From an uncultured Oscillospiraceae bacterium (lineage in GTDB: Bacteria > Bacillota > Clostridia > Oscillospirales > Oscillospiraceae), in NCBI GenBank assembly GCA_934589145.1, contig CAKTNW010000015.1, positions 1-49,411 of the forward strand: a DNA stretch of 49,411 nt. The letters are read 5' to 3'. The notes under the pieces are model-generated. The model was not told where the DNA came from, ran no database searches, and saw only the letters and a list, made by a program, of their open reading frames with translations. Below are positions 41,214-49,409 of the stretch, piece by piece. A program made the position numbers and the translations under genes. Numbering within the stretch: position 1 is the first letter of the stretch; each line of letters begins with the position of its first letter.

Positions 41214-41855
41214 TCAAACTTCCTGCTTGCCGGGCTTCTTCCGACTGCTGCCCTTGCCCCGCTTTACCGGCAGGGAACCGGCGAACCGATCCTCCGGACG
41301 CCGGGCGGCCTTGCGCCGTGTTCCGTCGCCTCGTCCGCCGCCCCGGCCCGGCTGCTTTGCGCCGGCTCTGGGCGGTTTGTCTGTGCGGGGCTTTTCCGCC
41401 GCCGGAGGCTCCGGTGGCTTATCGCTGTGAATGCGGTGCTTGCCCTGCCGCAGGTTCTTTTCGTGCCGCAGCTGCTCGGCCCGGCGCTGCATGGCCCGCT
41501 GGGCCTTTACGTCCAGCTGTGCCGCCGCCGCGCCGTATTTCTCGCTGTCCATGGCCGCCAGCTTCTTCACGATGGCCCCGGCAAACCCGATCTCCGTCAC
41601 GGCGCACATAGCCACGCTGCTGCGGCCCAGTGACCGTCCCAGATCGTCCTTGTCCGCCGGGATGGTCAGGCACAGACACGCGCCGGTCTGGGCAAAGGAG
41701 AACGCCCTTCGCTGGGAGGAGGGCCCGGCATCCTGGGCCACCAGGATCACCCGCGCCTTTTTGGCACGGGCGGCGGCGCCCACCGGCTCCTCGCCGATCT
41801 CCACGCGGCCCGCCTTTTTGGCAAGACCCAGCATGGATAATACCTGTTCCGTCAT
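41214..41855 (-). CDS. ylxQ: YlxQ-like L7Ae-family protein with long basic tail
   Basis: This encodes a 213-residue protein. The first 100 residues are an L7Ae/L30e-type RNA-binding domain ([57 protein letters not shown]). The remaining half is predicted disordered and rich in Arg, Lys, Pro and Gly ([17 protein letters not shown] and RKKPGKQEV at the end). B. subtilis YlxQ has only about 100 residues, so the tail doubles the length. It overlaps ylxR by ATGA and ends 52 bases before infB. It probably binds structured RNA, perhaps on the ribosome. Confidence 0.85.
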   Translation of the reverse strand: MTEQVLSMLGLAKKAGRVEIGEEPVGAAARAKKARVILVAQDAGPSSQRRAFSFAQTGACLCLTIPADKDDLGRSLGRSSVAMCAVTEIGFAGAIVKKLAAMDSEKYGAAAAQLDVKAQRAMQRRAEQLRHEKNLRQGKHRIHSDKPPEPPAAEKPRTDKPPRAGAKQPGRGGGRGDGTRRKAARRPEDRFAGSLPVKRGKGSSRKKPGKQEV

Positions 41856-42130
41856 GCTTCGCCGCCTTCCATCTGCGCCTCCAGCGCGTCATAGACCGTC
41901 TCGGGGATCGCCGTCTCCAGCGCCCGCTCCAGGGCCTTGGATTTGCGTGCCTTTTTCAGGCACGCCACGTCGGGACACACATACGCGCCGCGGCCGGACA
42001 CCTTGCCCCGGCCATCCAGCAGTATCTCGCCCTCCGGCGTGCGGACCACCCGCAGCAGTTCCTTTTTATCCTTCATCTCCCGGCAGCCGACACACTGCCG
42101 CTGGGGGATCTTCCGGGGTTTGACAGCCAT
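41852..42130 (-). CDS. ylxR: YlxR-family protein (RNase P modulator RnpM)
   Basis: This encodes a 92-residue protein of the DUF448 family: RQCVGCREMKDKKELLRVVR, GRGKVSGRGAYVC and CLKKARKSKALERAL. B. subtilis YlxR is reported to bind the RNase P RNA and modulate its activity. The start at 42130 follows AAGGAGGTGGCCGGT; nine extra in-frame bases upstream would overlap this site. It lies between nusA (19 bases) and ylxQ (overlap), as in the standard operon. Confidence 0.93.
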   Translation of the reverse strand: MAVKPRKIPQRQCVGCREMKDKKELLRVVRTPEGEILLDGRGKVSGRGAYVCPDVACLKKARKSKALERALETAIPETVYDALEAQMEGGEA

Positions 42131-42149
42131 ACCGGCCACCTCCTTATGC

Positions 42150-43208
42150 TCAGTCCTCGCTGTGAGAAGCGGGCTTGATATCGATCTTATAGCCGGTCAG
42201 GCGGGCGGCCAGGCGGGCGTTCTGGCCCTCCTTGCCGATGGCCAGGCTCAACTGGTCGTCGGGCACCACCACGCGGCAGGCCTTGCCCTCGGCGGACAGG
42301 CGTACCTCCAGCACATCGGCGGGCGCCAGGGCGGCGGCGATGAACTGGGCGGGATCCTCGCTGTACTTGATGATGTCGATCTTCTCGCCCCGCAGTTCCT
42401 CCACGATGGCGTTGACGCGCTGGCCGCGCGGGCCGACGCAGGCGCCGATGGGGTCGATGTTCTCATCCTCGGACCACACGGCCATCTTGGTGCGGTTGCC
42501 CGCCTCGCGGGCGATGGAGCGGATCTCCACGCTGCCGTCGTAGATCTCGGGCACCTCCAGCTCAAAGAGGCGCTTTACCAGGCCGGGGTGGGTGCGGGAG
42601 ATCAGCACCTGGGGGCCGCGGGTGGTGCGGCGCACCTCTACCAGATACACCTTCACCATCTGACCCTCGGTCAGCGTTTCGCCCTCCACCTGCTCGTTCT
42701 GGGACAGCACGGCCTCGGTGCTCTCGCTGCCGGTGCCGATCTTCAGGATCACGTTGCCGTTGCGGGGGTCGATCCGGGTGACGGTGCCGGTGAGGATCTC
42801 GTGCTGCTTGGAGTTGAACTCGTCATAGATCATGCCGTGCTCCGCCTCGCGCAGGCCCTGGATGATCACCTGCTTGCCGTTGCCGGCGGCGATACGGCCG
42901 AATTCCACGTTCTCCACGGGGATGTTCACCACGCCGCCCAGCTCGTTCTTGGCGCTGCGCTTGCGGGCGTCCTCCAGAGAGATCTCGTTGGCGGGATCCA
43001 TGACCTCCTCCACGATCTCCTTCTGTACATACATCCGCAGGTCGTGCTTGTCCTCGTCCACGTCCACGATCACATTCTCCACGCCCTCGTGATCCCGCTT
43101 ATAGGCGGTGGTCAGAGCCTGAATGATCTTGCCCATCATGAAGTTCTGGGGAATGCCCCGTTCCTTCTCCAGCATGGCCAGCGCCGCGAAAATCTCATCA
43201 CATTTCAT
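42150..43208 (-). CDS. nusA: Transcription termination/antitermination factor NusA
   Basis: This encodes a 352-residue protein with the N-terminal RNA polymerase-binding domain (about residues 1-125), S1 domain (GTVTRIDPRNGNVILKIG, about 135-200) and two KH domains (GACVGPRGQRVNAIVEEL and IGKEGQNARLAARLTGY). The short version without the C-terminal acidic repeats is normal for Firmicutes. It regulates pausing, termination and antitermination. AAGGAGTTAAGATC precedes the ATG. It comes 37 bases after rimP. Confidence 0.97.
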   Translation of the reverse strand: MKCDEIFAALAMLEKERGIPQNFMMGKIIQALTTAYKRDHEGVENVIVDVDEDKHDLRMYVQKEIVEEVMDPANEISLEDARKRSAKNELGGVVNIPVENVEFGRIAAGNGKQVIIQGLREAEHGMIYDEFNSKQHEILTGTVTRIDPRNGNVILKIGTGSESTEAVLSQNEQVEGETLTEGQMVKVYLVEVRRTTRGPQVLISRTHPGLVKRLFELEVPEIYDGSVEIRSIAREAGNRTKMAVWSEDENIDPIGACVGPRGQRVNAIVEELRGEKIDIIKYSEDPAQFIAAALAPADVLEVRLSAEGKACRVVVPDDQLSLAIGKEGQNARLAARLTGYKIDIKPASHSED

Positions 43209-43245
43209 GATCTTAACTCCTTCTATCTAAAACGAAACTTGTTGA

Positions 43246-43704
43246 TTAAAACTCTACCCGCAGGCGCACCAGCGCCACCTCGGCCTTTTCAAACCGTACC
43301 GGCTCCGCGCCGCCCATGTCCAGCAGCACCGCGCCGTCCTCATAGCCCGCCAGCTTTCCGGCGAACTCCTTCCGGCCGTCCCGGTTCTTATAGGTCTTGA
43401 CCAGCACCGGCTGGCCCATGAACCGCTGAAAATCCGAGGGCCGCTTCAGCTGCCGCTCCGCCCCGGCGGAGGACACCTCGAACATATAGCTGGATTCGAT
43501 GGGATCCACCTCGTCCAGCAGGTCGCTGACCCTGCGGCTGACGGCCTCGCAGTCCAGAATGTCCACGCCGCCCTCCTTGTCCAGGTAAAGCCGCAGGTAC
43601 CACTGGCCCGCCTCCCGGACGTATTCCACGTCCCAAAGCTCGCAGCCGTTCTCCTTCACGACCGGCTCCGCCAGCTCCCACACGATGTCGGTGACTTTTT
43701 TCAT
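43246..43704 (-). CDS. rimP: Ribosome maturation factor RimP
   Basis: This encodes a 152-residue protein. VWELAEPVVKENGCELWDVEYVREA (quoted ends VWELAE and YVREA) leads the N-terminal RimP domain, followed by YLRLYLDKEGGVDILDCEAV, ESSYMFEVSSAGAERQLKR (the conserved LEVSSPG-x-x-RPL position, with AG-AE in place of PG-LD) and the SH3-like C-terminus KNRDGRKEFAGKLAGYEDG. It is needed for 30S assembly. The start at 43704 follows GCGAGGAACGTT. It is the first gene of the operon, with promoter and a hairpin in the leader. Confidence 0.95.
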   Translation of the reverse strand: MKKVTDIVWELAEPVVKENGCELWDVEYVREAGQWYLRLYLDKEGGVDILDCEAVSRRVSDLLDEVDPIESSYMFEVSSAGAERQLKRPSDFQRFMGQPVLVKTYKNRDGRKEFAGKLAGYEDGAVLLDMGGAEPVRFEKAEVALVRLRVEF

Positions 43705-43765
43705 AACGTTCCTCGCTTCATTTTTCAAACGATTTCCGATTTTTAAGAAACGGATTTTGCTCAAC

Positions 43766-43791
43766 AAAAAGAGCGGACGGAACGTCCACTC
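43766..43791 (-). terminator. Terminator-like hairpin inside the rimP leader (possible attenuator)
   Basis: On the minus strand GAGTGGACG-TTC-CGTCCGCTC (one G-T pair) is followed by T5. It lies between the promoter at 43818-43846 and the rimP start, so it would stop transcription ahead of the whole operon unless overcome. Confidence 0.7.
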
Positions 43792-43802
43792 TCAGTCAAC
43801 AC

Positions 43803-43846
43803 ATACTACCATGTAGTATATTACCATATTCACAGGGCGATTGCAA
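43803..43846 (-). promoter_or_regulatory. Promoter of the rimP-nusA-infB operon with overlapping palindrome
   Basis: On the minus strand TTGCAA (43846-43841), 17 bases, TAATAT (43823-43818), with TGG before the -10. ATACTAC-CAT-GTAGTAT (43803-43819) overlaps the -10 and the presumed start of transcription, so it is a candidate operator. Confidence 0.65.
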
Positions 43847-43947
43847 GGGGTTTCACGGAAAAAACCGCCCCAAAAGGGCCGGTTATGTACCGTATTTTCG
43901 ACAGAATGCGCCGCAGGCGGGCCGATCCCGGCCCGCCTGCAAAAGCT

Positions 43948-44109
43948 TCGCAGAATTCGCGCCGCGCACGGCGCGAAAAAATCAAATCATTTTTCTGACG
44001 ACATGTGCGTCAGAAAAATTCTTCTCGGCCGCCAGTGTGTCCAAAGGACGCGCGCAGTCGGCCGCAAGCCTTTTGGCAGCAAAATCGTCAGATTTTGCGC
44101 CAGGTGACT
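43948..44109 (-). repeat. Post-stop multi-hairpin element, copy C (after cyuA)
   Basis: On the minus strand from the cyuA stop: GCAAAATC-TGAC-GATTTTGC in a TGGC/GCCA clamp; GCGGCCGACTGCGCGC; GTCC-TTT-GGAC; TGGCGGCCG; TTTTTCTGACG with CGTCAGAAAAA around CACATGT; then TTCGCGCCG-TGCG-CGGCGCGAA. It matches copy D nearly base for base across about 160 bases. Confidence 0.8.
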
Positions 44110-45381
44110 TTACTCCGTCATGATCTTCAAAATCACCCGGTCGGTCTCACGCATGCCCTGGGCCGCCAGCACGCCCACATGGCGGATGGTGTCCTCCACG
44201 TCCTTGCCCATAATGCCGTGGCCGGGCTGGAAGTTGTTGCCGCCCAGATACATATTGTAGCCCAGCAGGCCGCACTCCACGCCCATGGCGATCTTGCTGG
44301 CGCAGCTGGCCTTGGCGCCGTCGCAGATGCAGCCGGAGATCATGGCCACCGCGTTTTCCAGCGTGTGGCTGATGGCCTCATAGTCCGCGCCCCGCAGCCA
44401 GGCGATGCCGCAGCCCGCGCCCACACCGGCGCTCACCGCGCCGCAGTAGGCGCTGAGACGGCCGATGCCGGTCTTCTGGTGGATGGTGATCAGGTCGCTG
44501 AGGCACACGGCCCGCAGGATCTTTTCGTCGTCGGCGCCCATGAGCTTGCCGTAGCGCCACACGGGGACGGAGGCGGTAATGCCCTGGTTGCCGGAGCCGG
44601 AGCAGATGACTACCGGCATCTCGCAGCCGTTCATGCGGGCGTCGGATCCGGCGGCGGCCCAGGCCCGGGCCTGGGTCTCGATGTCGTCGCTGCGCTGGAG
44701 GAGGGTGGAGCCGATGTTGGCGCCCCAGCTGTTTTTCAAGCCCTCCTGGGCGATGGCGGTGTTGCAGGCGATCTGCCTGCCGATGACAGGCTCGATGACG
44801 GCTAACGGTACGGTTTCAGCGAAGGTGATGATGTCTTTGACGTTGAGAACGCTCTTGTCCTGCAGATTGTCCTCCGCGTTGGCGGTAACGGGCTTTTCCA
44901 GCAGGATCTCGCCGTCCCTTTCGATGTAGATGATGTTGGTGTGGTTGTTGGCCACCCGCACGGCGGCGGTGTGTCCCGCCCGCTTGCCATGCAGGAAGAT
45001 ATCCAGCAGGCACGGCGTCTCGGGACATGTGACCTTGATGGGTGTGGCATCCAGATAGCCCTGGATGGCGGCTGCGTCATCCTCTGTGACGTTGGCGATC
45101 ACCTGAAGCTCCGCGTCCGCGTCGCCCGCCACAATACCTACCGCGATGGCAGCGTCGATGCCGCGACGGCCATCAGTATTGGGTACGACCACGGATTTCA
45201 CGTTCTTCAGAATGTTGCCGCTGACCTCGGCCAGCACTTCTTCCGGTTTTCCGCCCAGCACCTCGCGCAGCTTGGCAGCACAGTACGCGACGGCGATGGG
45301 CTCTGTACACCCTGTGGCCAGCAGGAGCTCTTCCTGCAGGATAGCCGTATAGGCGGCCATCGTCTTTTCGTTCAACATCAT
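44110..45381 (-). CDS. cyuA: CyuA-like L-cysteine desulfidase (UPF0597, serine dehydratase alpha-like)
   Basis: This encodes a 423-residue protein of the UPF0597 family. EELLLATGCTEPIAVAYCAA carries the conserved early Cys, and VICSGSGNQGITASVPV and GRLSAYCGAVSAGVGAGCG carry the later cluster residues; ISGCICDGAKASCASKIA is the last cysteine group. Characterised members use a [4Fe-4S] cluster to break L-cysteine into pyruvate, ammonia and sulfide. Related annotation names it serine dehydratase subunit alpha. The start at 45381 follows GAAGGAG. A usual partner, the serine/threonine transporter (cyuP/dlsT), is not adjacent. Confidence 0.88.
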   Translation of the reverse strand: MMLNEKTMAAYTAILQEELLLATGCTEPIAVAYCAAKLREVLGGKPEEVLAEVSGNILKNVKSVVVPNTDGRRGIDAAIAVGIVAGDADAELQVIANVTEDDAAAIQGYLDATPIKVTCPETPCLLDIFLHGKRAGHTAAVRVANNHTNIIYIERDGEILLEKPVTANAEDNLQDKSVLNVKDIITFAETVPLAVIEPVIGRQIACNTAIAQEGLKNSWGANIGSTLLQRSDDIETQARAWAAAGSDARMNGCEMPVVICSGSGNQGITASVPVWRYGKLMGADDEKILRAVCLSDLITIHQKTGIGRLSAYCGAVSAGVGAGCGIAWLRGADYEAISHTLENAVAMISGCICDGAKASCASKIAMGVECGLLGYNMYLGGNNFQPGHGIMGKDVEDTIRHVGVLAAQGMRETDRVILKIMTE

Positions 45382-45480
45382 GACATTCTCCTTCGTATAC
45401 ATTTTTTATCATCAGGCCCGCAGGCCGGATAGATGAGAGGGAGGGGGATGCGAGAATTTTGCGGAATGGCGTATTCTATT

Positions 45481-45562
45481 GTAGGGGGCGATGCCTACAT
45501 CGCCCCGTCGTGTGTTGAAAATATTATCTGTATTGCGGGCCGATGTGGGCATCGGCCCCTAC
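45481..45562. repeat. 82-bp MITE-like inverted repeat with GTAGGGG ends
   Basis: The left end GTAGGGGGCGATGCCTACAT and the inverse complement of the right end GTAGGGGCCGATGCCCACAT agree at 24 of 27 positions over 45481-45507 and 45536-45562. Each end folds on itself as well. It is non-coding and AT-rich in the centre. The same core occurs at 4593-4666. Confidence 0.75.
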
Positions 45563-45587
45563 GAGACATAAAATGAGCCAGCACTCC

Positions 45588-46070
45588 TTACCGCAGGTCG
45601 GGCACGTCGTCCTCCAGATCCACCCAGTCCTGCACATCCACGGTGGAAAACTCCGTCTCGGTGTTGCGGATGACCACCTTGGAGAGCCCGGCGTTGATCA
45701 CCAGGCGGCGGCACATGGCGCATGAGGTGGCGTCGTGGAGCAGTTCGCCGGTCTGGGCATTGCGGCCCACCAGATACAGCGTGCCGCCCACCATGTCCCG
45801 CCGTGCGGCGGAGATGATGGCGTTGGCCTCGGCGTGGACGCTGCGGCACAGCTCGTACCGCTCGCCCCGGGGCACCTGCATGGCCTCGCGGGTGCACAGG
45901 CCCATGTCCACGCAGTTGCGGCGGCCGCGGGGCGCGCCATTGTAGCCGGTGGAGATGATCTCGTCGTTCTTGACAATGATGGCGCCGAACACGCGGCGCA
46001 GGCAGGTGGCCCGCTCCAGCACTGTCTGGGCGATATTCAGATAGTAGTTTTCCTTACTGATGCGTTCCAT
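45588..46070 (-). CDS. comEB: dCMP deaminase family protein (ComEB-like)
   Basis: This encodes a 160-residue zinc deaminase. The zinc-binding and proton-shuttle motif SVHAEANAI (His-Ala-Glu) and the second part CAMCRRLVINAG (Cys-x2-Cys) are intact. GYNGAPRGRRNCVDMGLC is the family's substrate loop with added Cys residues. It converts dCMP to dUMP, feeding dTMP synthesis. The start lies just behind AAGGAGAACCCCT. Its neighbours give no pathway context. A long AT-rich spacer of about 160 bases precedes it. Confidence 0.92.
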   Translation of the reverse strand: MERISKENYYLNIAQTVLERATCLRRVFGAIIVKNDEIISTGYNGAPRGRRNCVDMGLCTREAMQVPRGERYELCRSVHAEANAIISAARRDMVGGTLYLVGRNAQTGELLHDATSCAMCRRLVINAGLSKVVIRNTETEFSTVDVQDWVDLEDDVPDLR

Positions 46071-46231
46071 AGGGGTTCTCCTTGCGATGGTTACTTTATT
46101 TGATTATAGCCTGTTTCCGGAAAGGGTTCAATAAAGATGAACGTCATGTTTTTCACAAAAATTTAGGGGTAATTTTGAGGAAAACGGAGAATTTCGGAAT
46201 CTTTTGTGGGAATTATTGGAAGGGAAAAGAC

Positions 46232-46257
46232 AAAAAAGAGACCGCCGCAGCGGTCTC
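46232..46257 (-). terminator. Terminator after the ribbon-helix-helix pair
   Basis: On the minus strand GAGACCGC-TGCG-GCGGTCTC followed by T6. It is six bases after the last stop. Confidence 0.85.
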
Positions 46258-46263
46258 GCGGTG

Positions 46264-46458
46264 TTATTCCTCGACTTTTACAATGTCAATGGCCGCGTCC
46301 AGAAGGAGGTTGACCAGTTCATTGCGGGAACGGTTCGTTTCGGCGGCTAATTCGTCCAGACGGGCGATGAGCTCGTCCTTCATGCGGACAGAGACGACCT
46401 TGTAGCCGTCATCGCCCCGACGGTTGCTTTTCTTTTTGATTTTGATCACATCTGCCAT
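46264..46458 (-). CDS. Ribbon-helix-helix DNA-binding protein 1
   Basis: This encodes a 64-residue protein. A basic lead (IKIKKKSNRRGDDGY) is followed by the RHH strand KVVSVRMKDELIARLDELAAE (quoted as KVVSVRM and the helix ELIARLDELA) and the turn TNRSRNELVNLLLDAAI, the CopG/Arc pattern with NRSRNEL. It would bind DNA as a dimer. It follows the second RHH gene by nine bases, and its weak ribosome site AAAGGCG lies in that gap. There is no toxin-like gene next to it. The transcript ends at the terminator at 46232. Confidence 0.85.
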   Translation of the reverse strand: MADVIKIKKKSNRRGDDGYKVVSVRMKDELIARLDELAAETNRSRNELVNLLLDAAIDIVKVEE

Positions 46459-46467
46459 ATACGCCTT

Positions 46468-46641
46468 TTATTCCTCCGTGTTCAGTGTCCCGTGGGCCTG
46501 TTCGTATTGGCGGACGTACTGCTCCAGGACGAACTCGATCTCCTTATTGGCGGAGCGCTTGTTCTGGGCGGCGATGCATTTGATCTTGTCCAGAAGCTCC
46601 TCGGATACCCGCAGAGAAAACGGCGCGTAATAGTTTGCCAT
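46468..46641 (-). CDS. Ribbon-helix-helix (Arc-like) DNA-binding protein 2
   Basis: This encodes 57 residues from the ATG at 46641: MANYYAPFSLRVSEELLDKI, then AAQNKRSANKEIEFVLEQYV, the Arc-type RHH with NKRSANKEI. Alternative in-frame ATGs at 46653 and 46680 cannot be excluded, since none has a strong ribosome site; 46641 fits the family start. Upstream lie TGATGTGATGATGAT direct repeats and an imperfect inverted repeat around 46704-46728 (ATATGATATC and GATGTCAATAT on the minus strand), possible autoregulatory sites. Confidence 0.8.
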   Translation of the reverse strand: MANYYAPFSLRVSEELLDKIKCIAAQNKRSANKEIEFVLEQYVRQYEQAHGTLNTEE

Positions 46642-46746
46642 ATCATCACTCATTTCACTTTGATGTGATGATGATAGCATTTCACATGCATTTTCTAAGA
46701 ATTCATATTGACATCAAAAAGATATCATATTATGCTGTATAAAAAG

Positions 46747-46770
46747 AAAAGACCGCCTTGGCGGTCTTTT
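46747..46770. terminator. Bidirectional terminator after the YegP-like gene
   Basis: GACCGCC-TT-GGCGGTC flanked by A4 and T4. It ends the minus-strand YegP-like transcript 18 bases after its stop. Confidence 0.82.
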
Positions 46771-46787
46771 CAGAAATGCGGTGCGGC

Positions 46788-47162
46788 TCAGCCCTCCAGC
46801 TTTTCCACGGCGGCGTCCGGGGCGTTGCGGCGGACAGAGTCGATGCCGTTCAGGCAGGAGGCCTTGGCCTTATAGCCCTCGCTGGCGGCGATGATCTCGC
46901 CGTTGCGGGCCTTCAGGCGGAAGCGGAATTCACCGGCCTTGTCGGTATACATCTCGAACTTGGGATTGGTGACGGCGGCCACCTCGGCCACGGTCTGATC
47001 CTCGAATTTGGCTTCCGCCGCATTCTTGCGGACGGACTCCACGCCCTTCATGCAGGCGGCCTCGGTGGTATAGACCTCGCTGGTGGCGATGACTTCGCCA
47101 TTGCCGGCTTTCAGATTGAACACAAAACCGGTCTTGGTCGCTTTGACAACGAACTTACCCAT
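46788..47162 (-). CDS. YegP-like (DUF1508) two-repeat protein
   Basis: This encodes a 124-residue protein built of two DUF1508 repeats. The first runs FVVKATKTGFVFNLKAGNGE and SEVYTTEAACMKGVESVRKNA; the second runs RFRLKARNGEIIAASEGYKA and ASCLNGIDSVRRNAPDA. Each repeat is a small beta sheet plus helix. The function in bacteria is unknown, though it is widespread. The start at 47162 follows AAAGAAAGGAAGC. An upstream in-frame extension contains repeat DNA (47208 region) and is rejected. Confidence 0.9.
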   Translation of the reverse strand: MGKFVVKATKTGFVFNLKAGNGEVIATSEVYTTEAACMKGVESVRKNAAEAKFEDQTVAEVAAVTNPKFEMYTDKAGEFRFRLKARNGEIIAASEGYKAKASCLNGIDSVRRNAPDAAVEKLEG

Positions 47163-47207
47163 GGTGTTGCTTCCTTTCTTTTTATGCCCCGTGGGGCGGT
47201 TTATCAG

Positions 47208-47256
47208 TCGAAAATCCATCGCGGTCAGGCGTGTTTGCCCTTGTTAATCGATGGTA
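47208..47256. repeat. Partial copy of the CTACCATCGA repeat overlapping the GntR gene end
   Basis: TCGAAAATCCATCG followed by GGTCAGGCGTGTTTGCCCTT and ATCGATGGTA. The two segments also occur inside and at the left end of the 200-bp element at 19375-19574. The last 13 bases are within the GntR coding region and form its final codons and stop. Confidence 0.65.
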
Positions 47257-48020
47257 CGGTTGAAGTGGATGCCGGACTTCTGCATATGTACGTCCAGACG
47301 GACGCGGTCGCCCCGGATATAGCTGCGGGTGTACTCGTAAATGCGGCCATCCTCGGTACGGGTGCGGCGCTGGTGATAGAAGGCGCAGGTATTGGGCTCC
47401 ACACCCAGCAGTTTGGCGCTGTCGCCGTTCAGGGTCACGGCCTCATAGCTCTCCTCCGCGGCGAAGGGGGTGATGCCCACATGATACAGCAGGGAATAGA
47501 AGCTGTGGGTCTGCACCATGTCGCGGGTCAGATTGGGATAGATGTACTGGGGATAGTAGCTGGTCTCCAGGATCAGCGGCTCGCCATCCACGTTGCGGAT
47601 ACGGGTGAAGCAATAGACCGGCGTGCCCTCCCGCAGCTCCATCTTTTCGCAGATGATGGCCGGCGGGGTAATGATCTGAAAATCCACCAGCGTGCTGCTG
47701 GGCTCCTTGCCCATGGAGGATACCTCGGTGGTGAAGGAGTACCGGACGCCCCGGCGGTTGGTGGACGGATCGGCCACAAAGGTGCCGCGGCCCCGCTTAC
47801 GGACTACCAGCCCCTCCTCCTCCAGCTCGCCGATGGCCTGGCGGACGGTGTTGCGGCTGATGTTCAGCGAGCGGCACAGCTCCGCCTCGCTGGGCAGCAG
47901 GTCGCCCACGGACAGAACGCCGGTGGAGATGTTGCGCTTGATGATGCCCACCAACTGGGCATACAGAGAGATGTCGCTGTCCAGAGACAGCGTCGCGTTG
48001 AGAAGTGCGTTGCTTTCCAT
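47244..48020 (-). CDS. GntR/HutC-family transcriptional regulator with UTRA domain
   Basis: This encodes a 258-residue protein. The winged HTH (about residues 10-80) reads SLYAQLVGIIKRNISTGVL, GDLLPSEAELCRSLNISRNT (the E-L-x-x-x-x-x-S-R-x-T-V-R core) and VRQAIGELEEEGLVVRKRGRGTF in sum. The UTRA ligand domain follows (about 90-255: YCFTRIRNVDGEPLILETSY, and near the end HQRRTRTEDGRIYEYTRSYI). HutC/PhnF-type members sense sugar phosphates or amines; the ligand here is unknown. The start at 48020 follows GGAAAGGAAAC. The 3' end runs into a dispersed repeat, so the last few residues (RTID) may be repeat-derived. Confidence 0.92.
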   Translation of the reverse strand: MESNALLNATLSLDSDISLYAQLVGIIKRNISTGVLSVGDLLPSEAELCRSLNISRNTVRQAIGELEEEGLVVRKRGRGTFVADPSTNRRGVRYSFTTEVSSMGKEPSSTLVDFQIITPPAIICEKMELREGTPVYCFTRIRNVDGEPLILETSYYPQYIYPNLTRDMVQTHSFYSLLYHVGITPFAAEESYEAVTLNGDSAKLLGVEPNTCAFYHQRRTRTEDGRIYEYTRSYIRGDRVRLDVHMQKSGIHFNRTID

Positions 48021-48062
48021 GACGGATGTTTCCTTTCCTGCGCGCCCATGGCGCTTGTACCT

Positions 48063-48075
48063 ATTGTACCATACA
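48063..48075 (-). promoter_or_regulatory. Extended -10 element of the GntR gene
   Basis: On the minus strand TATGGTACAAT (TACAAT at 48068-48063 with TGG before it). No good -35 is seen 17 bases upstream, as is usual for extended -10 promoters. Confidence 0.5.
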
Positions 48076-48154
48076 TTCCGTGAAAAAGAAAGAGGCAGTT
48101 TCAGAAAAAGCGCCCTTTTCCCGATAACACGGCGTATAAAAAGTGAGGGATAGG

Positions 48155-48183
48155 AAAAAAGCCGCCATGAAGGCGGCGTTTTT
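48155..48183 (-). terminator. Terminator downstream of gap
   Basis: On the minus strand A5-CGCCGCC-TTCAT-GGCGGC-T6. It follows the post-stop element, so the element is transcribed as the 3' untranslated region of gap. Confidence 0.8.
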
Positions 48184-48237
48184 CCTGGAACAAAAAAGAA
48201 GGAAAACTTGAAAGTTTGAAAATAGCTTATCAAAAAG

Positions 48238-48398
48238 GCCTCGCAGAGTTCGCGGCGCGGACGCCGCGAATCATTCAAATCATTTTTCTGACGACATGTG
48301 CGTCAGAAAAATTCTTCTCGGCCGCCAGTGTGTCCGAAGGACGCGCGCAGTCGGCCGCAAGCCCTTTTGGCAGCAAAATCGTTAGATTTTGCACCAGA
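48238..48398 (-). repeat. Post-stop multi-hairpin element, copy D (after gap)
   Basis: On the minus strand from the gap stop: GCAAAATC-TAAC-GATTTTGC in a clamp, GCGGCCGACTGCGCGC, GTCC-TTC-GGAC, TGGCGGCCG, TTTTTCTGACG/CGTCAGAAAAA, then TTCGCGGCG-TCCG-CGCCGCGAA. Versus copy C, the final stem changes CGCCG to CGGCG on one side with matching changes on the other. Confidence 0.8.

Positions 48399-49409
<1,011 letters not shown>

Noticed and set aside
46788..47219. Longer start of the YegP-like protein at 47219
   Set aside because: The extension is encoded by dispersed-repeat DNA and would skip a strong ribosome site before 47162.
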